From Motiliproteus sediminis (lineage in GTDB: Bacteria; Pseudomonadota; Gammaproteobacteria; Pseudomonadales; Balneatricaceae), in the NCBI RefSeq assembly GCF_017912535.1, contig NZ_JAERQK010000001.1, positions 496,001 to 560,000 on the forward strand: DNA of 64,000 bases. Direction: 5' to 3'. The translations under genes and the position numbers were made by a program. This document shows positions 54,568 through 62,597 of this stretch, piece after piece (positions within the stretch are counted from its first letter, which is position 1; every line of letters starts with the position of its first letter). A model generated the notes under the pieces. The model was not told the DNA's origin. It did not search any database and was given only the letters and a program-made list of their open reading frames with translations.

Positions 54568-55437
54568 CTACGCGGTTCCGGGCCAGTGGTCCGGAACCAG
54601 AACAGCACGCTCGCTGGCGCCGTTTTCAGTGTGGGCGGCGATGGGCCGGCAACGTAGCATCCGCGGCTTTTCCGCGGCGTATGTTCTGATCTTATCCACG
54701 CTTGTCTCGTCCTCAATGCAAGCGCCTGCCAGCCACTGGTGCCGGTGACTGAGGTGGTTAATCGTTACTTCCTGCTGCGGCACCCAGCTAGAGGCTTTGG
54801 CCCACCAACCCCTTTGATGTCCTGCGTGCACCGCTGGTGGCGGTGTTGGCATGGCGTCATCAGCTAGCGTCGGATAAAACAGTATGCCCGCAATCCAGCC
54901 GGAGCGCGCGACGATGCGGACTCCTCGCTGCTGCAGTTGTTCGCGACTGGCGGGGTGGTCTGGCAGCAACAACTGGTGCCGGGCCATACGCTCCAGCTTC
55001 TGCTCCAGGCTGTCACGGGGGTTTAACCCCAGCCAGCGGGGAGCTGGAGCGTGCACTCCGGCACGGGCGGGCAGGCCCAGATAAAACTTGACCGCAAACT
55101 CCAGCAAGTGGAAGTCGCGGCAGCCCTTGGGGCGGATCAGAAAGTCAAATTCACCTACTGTTTGCCGACCGTCACGAACGACCCGATTGGTAAGGCATTC
55201 GGCAATCCCGGGGTGAGCGTCAAGCGCGTCCCCCAGCAACAGTTCGGCATAGCGCCCCAGCGGCAACATGGTCGCGCCGTTCTGTGCGGCGTGCAGTCGG
55301 CGGTAACTCGGCGTGATTTCCGCCAGACTGGTGATCCACGGCGGCAGAGGATCACCGAGCAGAGCCAGAGGTGGCGTGGTAACGAGCCAGTTGAGGTCCG
55401 CGTCGGCCTGGCGAAAAAGATCAGGCCGGCGAACCAT
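54568..55437 (-). CDS. DUF1853 family protein
   Basis: A 289-aa soluble protein of unknown function. It fits DUF1853: an N-terminal WLVTTPPLAL, GRYAELLLGDALDAHPGI, GEFDFLIRPKGCRDFHLLEF and AVKFYLGL. The GEFDFLI...LEFAVKF pattern (E-x-D, then E-x-K) resembles a PD-(D/E)xK nuclease-like core, an observation rather than a known function. It ends 4 bp from the convergent dehydrogenase and begins 3 bp after the response-regulator gene on its strand. Confidence 0.82.
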   Translation of the reverse strand: MVRRPDLFRQADADLNWLVTTPPLALLGDPLPPWITSLAEITPSYRRLHAAQNGATMLPLGRYAELLLGDALDAHPGIAECLTNRVVRDGRQTVGEFDFLIRPKGCRDFHLLEFAVKFYLGLPARAGVHAPAPRWLGLNPRDSLEQKLERMARHQLLLPDHPASREQLQQRGVRIVARSGWIAGILFYPTLADDAMPTPPPAVHAGHQRGWWAKASSWVPQQEVTINHLSHRHQWLAGACIEDETSVDKIRTYAAEKPRMLRCRPIAAHTENGASERAVLVPDHWPGTA

Positions 55438-55440
55438 GAC

Positions 55441-56238
55441 TCAGGCGCTGAGAATGGAGTGGATAAGCCCTTTGAGCTGGCTGGGGCTGAACGGCTTGCT
55501 GCAGATGGCATTCACCCCGGCTTGCATCACCCCTTCGAGGCGCGATTCGTTCTGCTCGGATGTGACCAGCAGGATAGGAACGTACGGCTGGTTGGAGTGG
55601 GTGCGGATCTGCTGGGTAAGCTGACCGCCATCCATCCCCGGCATGTTGAAGTCGGTAAATACCAGATCGAAGGTATCTGCTTGCATGGCGGTCAATGCGT
55701 CAGTGCCATTGCGGGCGGTGACGATCTTCTGGATGCCGATCGCCTCAAGTGCAACGCCGATATGTTTCAACGCGAACTCGCTGTCATCCACCAGTAGTAC
55801 CTTGATCTCCTGGGTGTCGTAATCGTCGAGTTCCAGCTCCTCGGGATCGATAAATTCCAGCGTTGCTTTCAACGCCCGCTCGAGGTCGTCATGGCGAAAC
55901 GGTTTCGGCAGGATGGCAACCGATCCGGCCTGGCGGATCGGCTCCAGCGAGGCCAAGCGGGTCTCGCTGGAAATAAGCATGAAGGGGATGCGCTCAAGCT
56001 TGGGATCGGTGCGCATGGCCGTCACCAGCTCTACCCCGTCGCCATCCGGCAAATACATGGCGCTAACCACCAGATCCGGAGAGTAGCGGCGCATGAAGTC
56101 GAGAGCCTCGGCCTTGCTCGCTACGCAGTCGATGGTCTGACAGCCGGAATCGGCCAGCTCCTGTGAGATCACCTTCTGTTGAAACACCGAAGGTTCTACG
56201 ATGAGGATCGCCAGTTCATTCACGCTGATCAGAGGCAC
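55441..56238 (-). CDS. Double-receiver response regulator, first receiver degenerate
   Basis: A 265-aa protein of two receiver domains and no output domain. In the first (about residues 9-125) the phospho-acceptor position is Ala60 (LVVSAMYLPDGDG), so it cannot be phosphorylated in the normal way, though its Lys (ILPKPF) is kept. The second (about 145-265) is complete: acidic pair Asp151-Asp152, acceptor Asp196 in FTDFNMPGMDG, Lys in CSKPFSP. It may act by protein contact, for example in motility or signalling. No kinase is adjacent. It is probably transcribed with DUF1853. Confidence 0.88.
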   Translation of the reverse strand: MPLISVNELAILIVEPSVFQQKVISQELADSGCQTIDCVASKAEALDFMRRYSPDLVVSAMYLPDGDGVELVTAMRTDPKLERIPFMLISSETRLASLEPIRQAGSVAILPKPFRHDDLERALKATLEFIDPEELELDDYDTQEIKVLLVDDSEFALKHIGVALEAIGIQKIVTARNGTDALTAMQADTFDLVFTDFNMPGMDGGQLTQQIRTHSNQPYVPILLVTSEQNESRLEGVMQAGVNAICSKPFSPSQLKGLIHSILSA

Positions 56239-56346
56239 CGAGAGAACTCCTTGTTGTGGTTTTGTTTTTTAACGCTGCGAATCCGTATGATGGTGTTTAA
56301 TGTTAAGATGTGTCAATCCAGACATAACCAATAAGAACGGCCTCCG

Positions 56347-56649
56347 ATGAGAGATAACTATCCGTCACAATTGCCTTTGTCAGAGCAAGATCGCCATCCG
56401 GCGGTGTCCGATACCGATATCAACAAGATTCTGGTAAATGGCGCCAGCATCGCTGTCGCCAAGCTTCGCCGCGCCAAAACCTTTGATGCCCGTCTTTACT
56501 ACTACGCCGAAATTGGGGTTTATCTCGAGGTGTCGCTGTCACAGGGCGCGGGTATCACCGATGAAACCCGCGAGCAGCTTGAGCGGTTGCACAAAGAGGC
56601 GACTCATTTCCATATGCAGAAGAGTAAGAACTTCAAGCTGGAGCGCTGA
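56347..56649 (+). CDS. Small protein of unknown function upstream of uvrC
   Basis: A 100-aa soluble protein; I do not recognise it. It has a disordered-looking N-terminus, a middle stretch ILVNGASIAVAKLRRAKTFD, then LYYYAEIGVYLEVSL and a charged helical end. It stops 9 bp before uvrC and so is probably co-transcribed with it. In related bacteria the gene before uvrC is gacA/uvrY. Confidence 0.7.
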   Translation: MRDNYPSQLPLSEQDRHPAVSDTDINKILVNGASIAVAKLRRAKTFDARLYYYAEIGVYLEVSLSQGAGITDETREQLERLHKEATHFHMQKSKNFKLER

Positions 56650-56658
56650 GCGCCGCCT

Positions 56659-58494
56659 ATGAGCGCCGTGGAATCAAACGTCCCCTTCGATGCCAAGGCT
56701 TTTCTCGCCCGGGTTACCCAGCGCCCCGGCGTCTACCAGATGTATGACGCCAAGGGCGACATTCTTTATGTTGGTAAAGCGAAGAACCTCAAAGCGCGGC
56801 TGGCGAGCTATTTCCGCGCCAGCGGACTGGCGGTCAAGACCGAGGCGCTGGTCAAGCGAATAGCCCGCGTAGAGGTGACGATAACCGGCAGCGAAACCGA
56901 AGCGCTGTTGCTGGAACAGAACCTGATCAAGAAGCAGCGTCCTCCCTACAACATTCTGCTGCGCGATGACAAATCCTATCCCTACATCTTCGTTTCAACG
57001 CAGCATCCATACCCGGCGCTGCTGTATCACCGTGGTTCGCGGCGCAAGAAGGGGCGTTATTTCGGCCCGTTTCCTAGCGGTGGAGCGGTACGAGAAAGTC
57101 TCAATATACTGCAGAAGGTGTTCCGCATCCGTCAGTGCGAGGATTCGTTTTTCAGTAATCGTAGCCGCCCCTGCCTGCAGCACCAGATCGAGCGCTGCAG
57201 TGCTCCCTGTGTCGGTCTGGTCAGCCCCGAGCGCTACGCCGAAGACACCCGCCACGCAATGATGTTTCTGGAAGGCAAGAACCAGTCGATTGCCGACGAA
57301 CTGGCCAAGCAGATGGAGAAGGCGGCTAGCGCGCTTGATTTTGAAACCGCTGCACTGTTGCGTGATCAGATCATCAGTCTGCAAAAGGTGCAGGAGGAGC
57401 AGCGTATAAGCGGCGAAGGCGGTGATGCCGACATTCTTGCCGTACGTATCAAGGCTGGTAGTGCCTGTATCCACCAGTTGTTTGTCAAAGGTGGTCGGGT
57501 GGTCGGAAGCAAGGCGCACTATCCCAAGCTAAGTCTTGAAACCGATGATCGTGCGTTATTGGCGCTGTTTGTGGGGCAGTATTATCTGGGCGATGAGAGC
57601 CATCCGCTGCCGCCGGAACTGATTCTGAGCGATGAACCCGAAGATGCCGACTTACTGGCCGATGCATTGTCACGCCAACGGGGGAGAAGCGTCAGCCTGC
57701 GTACCCGAGTGCGAGGGCAGCGCAAAGCCTGGCTGGACCTGGCGATAAGCAATGCCGACCACCAGATTAACGCCTCGATTGCCAGCCGCAAAAGTATCGA
57801 GCGCCGCTATGTGGAGCTGCAGCAATTTTTGCAACTGGAGAACCTGCCCACCCGGCTGGAATGTTTCGACATCAGTCACTCCAGCGGTGAGGCGACAGTA
57901 GCGTCCTGCGTGGTCTTCGACGCCCAGGGGCCCAAAAAGTCGGACTACCGCCGCTTTAACATCGAAGAGATCACCGCGGGCGATGATTATGCCGCCATGC
58001 ATGCGGCCCTGAGCCGACGTTATACCCGCCTGAAGAAAGGCGGTGCGCCGCTGCCGGACCTGCTGGTGATCGACGGCGGTAAAGGGCAGGTCAAGCAAGC
58101 AGAGCAGGTCCTGGCGGCGCTGCAGATCGATTCGGTGCGTGTGCTCGGCGTGGCGAAAGGACCTACGCGAAAGGCGGGCATGGAGTTGCTGATACTTGAC
58201 GGAGCGGAACTGGCCTTGCCGCCGGAAAGTGGCGCGCTGCACCTGCTGCAACATATTCGTGATGAAGCTCACCGCTTTGCCATCACCGGGCACCGGGCAA
58301 GGCGCGGCAAGGCACGGGGGCGCTCCCGGCTTGAGGAGATCCCGGGGGTGGGTGCCAAGCGTCGCCAGGCGTTGCTGAAGCACTTTGGCGGGCTGCAGGA
58401 GATTGAGCGGGCCGGTGTTGAAGAAATCGCAAAAGTCTCTACCATAAGCCGCTCTATGGCAGAGGAGATCTACGCTTTTCTGCATCAGGATTAA
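56659..58494 (+). CDS. uvrC: Excinuclease ABC subunit C
   Basis: Makes both incisions around DNA damage after UvrB loading. The 611-aa protein has an N-terminal GIY-YIG nuclease (RPGVYQMYDAKGDILYVGKAKNL in split form), a Cys-rich region (CEDSFFSNRSRPCLQHQIERC), a UVR motif (FLEGKNQSIADELAKQMEKA), an RNase H-like nuclease (CFDISHSSGEATVAS; LLVIDGGKGQVKQA) and C-terminal helix-hairpin-helix motifs (IPGVGAKRRQALLKHFGG). Full length. Confidence 0.97.
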   Translation: MSAVESNVPFDAKAFLARVTQRPGVYQMYDAKGDILYVGKAKNLKARLASYFRASGLAVKTEALVKRIARVEVTITGSETEALLLEQNLIKKQRPPYNILLRDDKSYPYIFVSTQHPYPALLYHRGSRRKKGRYFGPFPSGGAVRESLNILQKVFRIRQCEDSFFSNRSRPCLQHQIERCSAPCVGLVSPERYAEDTRHAMMFLEGKNQSIADELAKQMEKAASALDFETAALLRDQIISLQKVQEEQRISGEGGDADILAVRIKAGSACIHQLFVKGGRVVGSKAHYPKLSLETDDRALLALFVGQYYLGDESHPLPPELILSDEPEDADLLADALSRQRGRSVSLRTRVRGQRKAWLDLAISNADHQINASIASRKSIERRYVELQQFLQLENLPTRLECFDISHSSGEATVASCVVFDAQGPKKSDYRRFNIEEITAGDDYAAMHAALSRRYTRLKKGGAPLPDLLVIDGGKGQVKQAEQVLAALQIDSVRVLGVAKGPTRKAGMELLILDGAELALPPESGALHLLQHIRDEAHRFAITGHRARRGKARGRSRLEEIPGVGAKRRQALLKHFGGLQEIERAGVEEIAKVSTISRSMAEEIYAFLHQD

Positions 58495-58527
58495 GCTGAT
58501 TTGACGAGGTCGCGCATTTCGCACCCT

Positions 58528-59079
58528 ATGAGTATTCCCAATATACTGACGTTACTGCGTATTGCGCTTATTCCCTGTATTGTGGCGGTCTATTACCTGC
58601 CCTACACGTGGAGCTACGTGGCAGCGGGCGCCATTTTCGCGCTGGCGGGGATCACCGACTGGGTGGATGGCTACCTGGCGCGCAAGCTTAACCAGTCAAC
58701 ACCCTTCGGTGCGTTTCTGGACCCCGTGGCCGACAAGTTGATGGTGGCTGTGGCTCTGGTGATGCTGGTAGAGACCTATTCCACGCCCTATATGACCCTG
58801 CCCGCAGCCATCATCATCTGCCGCGAAATCGTGATTTCTGCACTTCGAGAATGGATGGCAGAGCTGGGTAAACGTGCCAGCGTGGCGGTTTCCATGGTCG
58901 GTAAAATAAAGACTACCTTGCAGATGCTGGCGATCTTCTTATTGCTGATCGCACCACCGCAAACACAACTGGCAATGGTTGGTGAAATCACCCTCTATGG
59001 CGCTGCGTTGCTCACTTTGTGGTCGATGTGGGTCTACCTTCGGGCGGCCTGGATCGAGCTCCGGGACCCCGCTAACTGA
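58528..59079 (+). CDS. pgsA: CDP-diacylglycerol-glycerol-3-phosphate 3-phosphatidyltransferase
   Basis: Makes phosphatidylglycerol phosphate at the inner membrane, the committed step to PG and cardiolipin. The 183-aa protein has several membrane helices and the complete CDP-alcohol transferase motif D-G-x2-A-R-x8-G-x3-D-x3-D in DGYLARKLNQSTPFGAFLD and PVAD. It starts MSIPNILTLLRIALIP; ATG 58528 lacks a well-spaced ribosome site and an upstream TTG at 58501 is an alternative. It follows uvrC, the usual order. Confidence 0.95.
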   Translation: MSIPNILTLLRIALIPCIVAVYYLPYTWSYVAAGAIFALAGITDWVDGYLARKLNQSTPFGAFLDPVADKLMVAVALVMLVETYSTPYMTLPAAIIICREIVISALREWMAELGKRASVAVSMVGKIKTTLQMLAIFLLLIAPPQTQLAMVGEITLYGAALLTLWSMWVYLRAAWIELRDPAN

Positions 59080-59106
59080 TTCAGAAATAAACTCTTTGAA
59101 CGTTGG

Positions 59107-59134
59107 TTGACATGGTAGGGCAGCTCTCTATAAT
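59107..59134 (+). promoter_or_regulatory. Promoter of the tRNA cluster
   Basis: TTGACA (59107-59112), a 16-bp spacer and TATAAT (59129-59134): both consensus boxes, followed by a GC-rich start region, as for the tRNA-Val promoter. It would drive all five tRNA genes. Confidence 0.88.
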
Positions 59135-59166
59135 ACGCACCACCTGACCGCAAGGTCAGATCTTTT

Positions 59167-59242
59167 GCGGGAATAGCTCAGTTGGTAGAGCGCAACCTTG
59201 CCAAGGTTGAGGTCGCCGGTTCGAACCCGGTTTCCCGCTCCA
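59167..59242 (+). tRNA. tRNA-Gly (GCC), copy 1
   Basis: A 76-nt cloverleaf. Acceptor arms GCGGGAA and TTCCCGC pair; discriminator T, CCA encoded. The anticodon stem CAACC/GGTTG holds loop TTGCCAA with anticodon GCC. Confidence 0.97.
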
Positions 59243-59275
59243 AGTTACTTCTGGCGGCGACGTTTCAGTAGTAAA

Positions 59276-59349
59276 GGCTCGGTGGCAGAGTGGTCATGCA
59301 GCGGACTGCAACTCCGTGTACGCCGGTTCGATTCCGACCCGAGCCTCCA
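59276..59349 (+). tRNA. tRNA-Cys (GCA), copy 1
   Basis: A 74-nt cloverleaf. Acceptor arms GGCTCGG and CCGAGCC; discriminator T, encoded CCA. The anticodon loop CTGCAAC has anticodon GCA. Confidence 0.97.
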
Positions 59350-59360
59350 TTTCCCCGTTC

Positions 59361-59446
59361 GCCTGGGTGGTGAAATTGGTAGACACAAGGGATTTAAAAT
59401 CCCTCGCTCTTTGAGCGTGCCGGTTCGAGTCCGGCTCCAGGCACCA
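59361..59446 (+). tRNA. tRNA-Leu (TAA)
   Basis: An 86-nt class II tRNA with a long variable arm. Acceptor arms GCCTGG and CCAGGC; discriminator A, encoded CCA. The anticodon stem AGGGA/TCCCT holds loop TTTAAAA with anticodon TAA, reading UUA/UUG. Confidence 0.96.
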
Positions 59447-59525
59447 ATACCAATGAAATAACAAATAGTTACCGTGTTAATAGGAAGATTAACAACAATC
59501 TGCCCAACAAACGGTTTCTAGGTTT

Positions 59526-59601
59526 GCGGGAATAGCTCAGTTGGTAGAGCGCAACCTTGCCAAGGTTGAGGTCGCCGGTTCGAACCCGGTTTCCCGCTCC
59601 A
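59526..59601 (+). tRNA. tRNA-Gly (GCC), copy 2
   Basis: Identical over all 76 nt to the first copy at 59167-59242, but with unrelated flanking spacers. Confidence 0.97.
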
Positions 59602-59632
59602 CGCACTATCCGTCTGAAAGAAAGCCCACCAC

Positions 59633-59706
59633 GGCTCGGTGGCAGAGTGGTCATGCAGCGGACTGCAACTCCGTGTACGCCGGTTCGATTCCGACCCGAG
59701 CCTCCA
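59633..59706 (+). tRNA. tRNA-Cys (GCA), copy 2
   Basis: Identical over all 74 nt to the first copy at 59276-59349, in the same order after tRNA-Gly. The spacer before it differs in length and sequence from that of copy 1. Confidence 0.97.
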
Positions 59707-59775
59707 TCTCCCCATTACCCTAACCGGAGCTCCGGCCGCGAGCGTGTTTGTCTGCGCCGTTTGCGGACAAAGTCT

Positions 59776-59801
59776 GTATAATTCATACGTATTTTTTATA
59801 C
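59776..59801. promoter_or_regulatory. Symmetric operator overlapping the kfrA-like promoter
   Basis: A 26-bp dyad: outer arms GTATAA (59776-59781) and TTATAC (59796-59801), and a central ATACGTAT (59785-59792), with two 3-bp spacers that do not match. The TATAAT -10 box (59777-59782) lies inside the left arm, so a bound protein would block the promoter. KfrA-type proteins are known autorepressors, which makes the product of the next gene the likely binder. Confidence 0.65.
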
Positions 59802-59816
59802 ATCCGAGGAGGCCCT

Positions 59817-60428
59817 ATGGCGAGCGACACTTACGTTCGGGCGCAACAGATTGCCGACGAGTTGCTCTCTAAAGGCGTAAAGCCGACCCAGCAACTGATC
59901 CGAGATGCGCTTGGCAAGGGCAGCGTGTCGACAATTCATCGGGCGCTTAGCGACTGGTGGTCCAGTCTTGGAAATAGGATCAATAAAGCCGAGCAAATTC
60001 CTGATATTCCAGATAATGTGTCGGTGACAATGCTGTCGCTCTGGGAACAGGCAGTAGCGGAAGCGCAACGACGAAACGATGAGGCTTTGCTGGCGGCGCG
60101 AGAGCGCGCCAAGCAGGCACGGGCCGCAATGGAGCAGGGGCAGCGCAGGGCGGATGCGGAGAAGTCGGAGTTGTTGCAACGCCTGGACGAGGCGTCTCGC
60201 GTTGTCAGCGAAATGCAGGCTCGGGTGGCTGAGCTGATGAAGGAAAGTGCTGATCTAGAGCGTCGTCTGCTTGATGCTGAGCGCGAATCGCAGTCGACGG
60301 ATCGCGAGCTGCGCACTCTGGCAGCGACGGTCGAATCGCTGGAGCAGCGCCTCCGTGGCGAGCACGAGCTTCAACAGGAGAACGCTAATCTGCGCAGAGC
60401 GCTAGAGCGGATGGACCGGCAACGATAG
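59817..60428 (+). CDS. KfrA-like DNA-binding coiled-coil protein
   Basis: A 203-aa protein with an N-terminal KfrA-type DNA-binding domain (VRAQQIADELLSKGVKPTQQ, then IRDALGKGSVSTIHRALSDW) and a long coiled coil from about residue 70 to the end, rich in Ala, Glu and Arg. Plasmid KfrA proteins bind their own promoter and form filaments that aid segregation; chromosomal copies are less studied. GAGGAGG precedes the ATG at 59817. The symmetric dyad just upstream fits autorepression. Confidence 0.85.
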   Translation: MASDTYVRAQQIADELLSKGVKPTQQLIRDALGKGSVSTIHRALSDWWSSLGNRINKAEQIPDIPDNVSVTMLSLWEQAVAEAQRRNDEALLAARERAKQARAAMEQGQRRADAEKSELLQRLDEASRVVSEMQARVAELMKESADLERRLLDAERESQSTDRELRTLAATVESLEQRLRGEHELQQENANLRRALERMDRQR

Positions 60429-60516
60429 CGCGCATCACCCGGGGGGTGGGGTGGCTAACAAGGGGTAATCGCAGGTACGATTGCCCAGGGCAACATTCAG
60501 GATTCAGTGCATCTCG

Positions 60517-60960
60517 ATGATCATAGATATACCAAGAGACCACAAAGCCGCCGATCTGATGGCGGCGGCAGAGCAGGCGGCTCCCGGCGCGGATCTTCAG
60601 TGCCATCTGGAGCGTCAGTACGCCATTTTGAAAATCGCCTTGTTAAAACTCCAGCGCGATGATCTGAGTCTGTCATTAATGGATGGGCGCGGGGCCATAT
60701 CACGCCAGGTCACCGCCCGCAAGCGTGCCGATACGGTCGACGAGAGCGGCATGACACAGACTCAGCGACTGGCATTGCAAGCGCTGGAAAAAGCGTTTCA
60801 GCGTTGCCGAGCCCAGGGTTTGCTGGTGGTCGGCTTTAGCGACAGTCTGGTGGCAGTGCCTGAAGCGCTGGGTTGTGGCGCCGAGGTGTTGAGCACGCCG
60901 AGCGCTGTGGAGCTCGACACACACGACGCCTACCATGGTTTTGAAGACGGGATGGAGTAG
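60517..60960 (+). CDS. Protein of unknown function
   Basis: A 147-aa soluble protein that I do not recognise. It starts MIIDIPRDHKAADLMAAAEQ, has a helical middle, and a C-terminal half (RCRAQGLLVVGFSDSLVAVP, then EALGCGAEVLSTPSAVELDTHD) that looks like a small alpha/beta fold. The ribosome site before ATG 60517 is poor. It converges on the unknown gene at 60964, with 3 bp between stop codons. Confidence 0.6.
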   Translation: MIIDIPRDHKAADLMAAAEQAAPGADLQCHLERQYAILKIALLKLQRDDLSLSLMDGRGAISRQVTARKRADTVDESGMTQTQRLALQALEKAFQRCRAQGLLVVGFSDSLVAVPEALGCGAEVLSTPSAVELDTHDAYHGFEDGME

Positions 60961-60963
60961 GGG

Positions 60964-61731
60964 TCAGCCCAGAAAGCTGCGGGTATCCTCAATCACGCTG
61001 CTGTGAGGTAGCTCGACCAGCCGCAGCAGTTCCATCTCATCGCTGGATAGGTCGAACAGCCCGAGCGCAAAATCGAGGCTGTTGATCTGGTACTTGAGCA
61101 TCAGGCGCTCCGCCAGAAAAGTAACCTGTAACGAGCCGCCTTCGTCGCCATTATCGTTAGGCTGCGCTTCAACGGCGATCTTTTGGTAATTCAGCTTCTT
61201 GAAGCTAGTTCCAAGTAGTTGATTTAAAATGTAATCATGCTTGAGCATTTTCTGCACTCGGCGACCATTGCTGAGATCCTTGATCTGGTAGCCGAACCCT
61301 TTATTGATCACCTTGTAGCTCAGTTCTGCACCGGTTATCCGATTCTTGAGGCTAAGGCGAATGCGATCCTTGCTGATGCTTTCGCTGATGGCATCCCATG
61401 CCCCCCAGGATGAGCGGGGCGAGAAGGGCTCCTGAATCTCAATAATCTGCATGCAGTATTCACGAAAAACATCGGGGTCCGATTCGTGGGCATAGCGCCA
61501 ATAGGTGCCGGTTCGCGCCTCAAACCCTGCAAAACCGGGGGTTTCGTCGTCATCTATGATAAGGCCTGCCTCGCTCAGATCATTTGCGGATGCGATGGGC
61601 AGCAACCGGCCGCTCTGAATCTCGTCCCACTCGATCGCATTTTCAAAGCATTCGCCCAAGCGATACAGCACCTGTATTCCTTCAGGTGGTAGATCCTGGG
61701 GGCACACGTGAACCATCACATGAGCGGTCAT
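60964..61731 (-). CDS. Protein of unknown function next to a GacA-like regulator
   Basis: A 255-aa soluble protein without recognised domains. It starts MTAHVMVHVCPQDLPPEGIQ from ATG 61731 (GGAGG seven nt upstream); an upstream in-frame codon at 61764 is less likely. The middle (GAELSYKVINKGFGYQIKDL) and end (SSDEMELLRLVELPHSSVIE) are well structured. It is transcribed divergently from the response regulator across 212 bp. Confidence 0.7.
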   Translation of the reverse strand: MTAHVMVHVCPQDLPPEGIQVLYRLGECFENAIEWDEIQSGRLLPIASANDLSEAGLIIDDDETPGFAGFEARTGTYWRYAHESDPDVFREYCMQIIEIQEPFSPRSSWGAWDAISESISKDRIRLSLKNRITGAELSYKVINKGFGYQIKDLSNGRRVQKMLKHDYILNQLLGTSFKKLNYQKIAVEAQPNDNGDEGGSLQVTFLAERLMLKYQINSLDFALGLFDLSSDEMELLRLVELPHSSVIEDTRSFLG

Positions 61732-61943
61732 TAAGCATCCTCCGTTACAGCAACCAAAAGGCATCTATTGGTATAAGGTAGCAGCGCTGACAAGCTGTCG
61801 CATTCGGATAATAAATCTTTCTTTTTTAGTGCGTTGCAGCAACAAATTATAGCTGTAGTACTGCGTGAAACGTTTTTGTGGGGGTGAAATCTAGCCAGCC
61901 TTCACCTAATATAGACGGCGCTTTGCTATCCGACGGAGGAACC

Positions 61944-62576
61944 ATGGGCGCAGCAACACGAATCATGCTGGTTGATGATCACGAGATTGTGAGAGCTGGC
62001 TTTAAGCGCCTGCTGGACAGTTCCGAAGATTTCACCGTAATAGCAGAAGCCTCTACCGGCGAAGAGGCCTATCAGCAGTATCAGCGCTGCCAGCCTGATG
62101 TTGTAGTCATGGATCTGTCAATGCCGCCCGGAGCTGGGGGGCTGGATGCCATTCAGCGCATCAGGGCGATAGACCCTGACGCGCGGGTTCTGGTGCTTAC
62201 AGTGCAGGAGTGCGAACCCTATCCGTCGCGCGTCATGCAGGCGGGAGCCTTGGGTTATTTGACCAAGCGCTGCGCGCCGGAAGAGTTGCTTGAAGCGGTC
62301 CGGCAGGTCAGCCAGGGAAGCGAGTTCGTTGCCGCCTCTATTCGCGAAGGCATGAACAGCAAAGAGCCCACCAAGCTGAGCCAGTTGACCAAACGAGAGC
62401 TGCAGATCTTTACCCAGCTGGCTTCAGGCCAGAGTGCTGCCCAGATTGCGGAAACCATGTTTATCAGCCAGAAGACAGTGCATGCGCATCGAGCCAACAT
62501 TCTGGCAAAGCTGGGTCTAACCAAAACAACCGACCTTATCCATCTGGCGATTCGGCACGGCATTATCGAAGCCTGA
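61944..62576 (+). CDS. GacA/UvrY-like response regulator (NarL family)
   Basis: A 210-aa regulator. The receiver has MLVDDHEIVRAGFKRLL, acceptor Asp in VVVMDLSMPPGAGG and Lys in YLTKRCAPEE; the segment VLTVQECEPYPSRVMQAGALGYLTK strongly recalls GacA/UvrY. The C-terminal LuxR-type helix-turn-helix follows (LTKRELQIFTQLASGQSAAQ). I start at ATG 61944 with GGAGGA upstream. It lies about 3.5 kb after uvrC rather than directly before it as in many gammaproteobacteria. No kinase is adjacent. Confidence 0.88.
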   Translation: MGAATRIMLVDDHEIVRAGFKRLLDSSEDFTVIAEASTGEEAYQQYQRCQPDVVVMDLSMPPGAGGLDAIQRIRAIDPDARVLVLTVQECEPYPSRVMQAGALGYLTKRCAPEELLEAVRQVSQGSEFVAASIREGMNSKEPTKLSQLTKRELQIFTQLASGQSAAQIAETMFISQKTVHAHRANILAKLGLTKTTDLIHLAIRHGIIEA

Positions 62577-62597
62577 CCGCGCGCCGGAAGATTGCTG

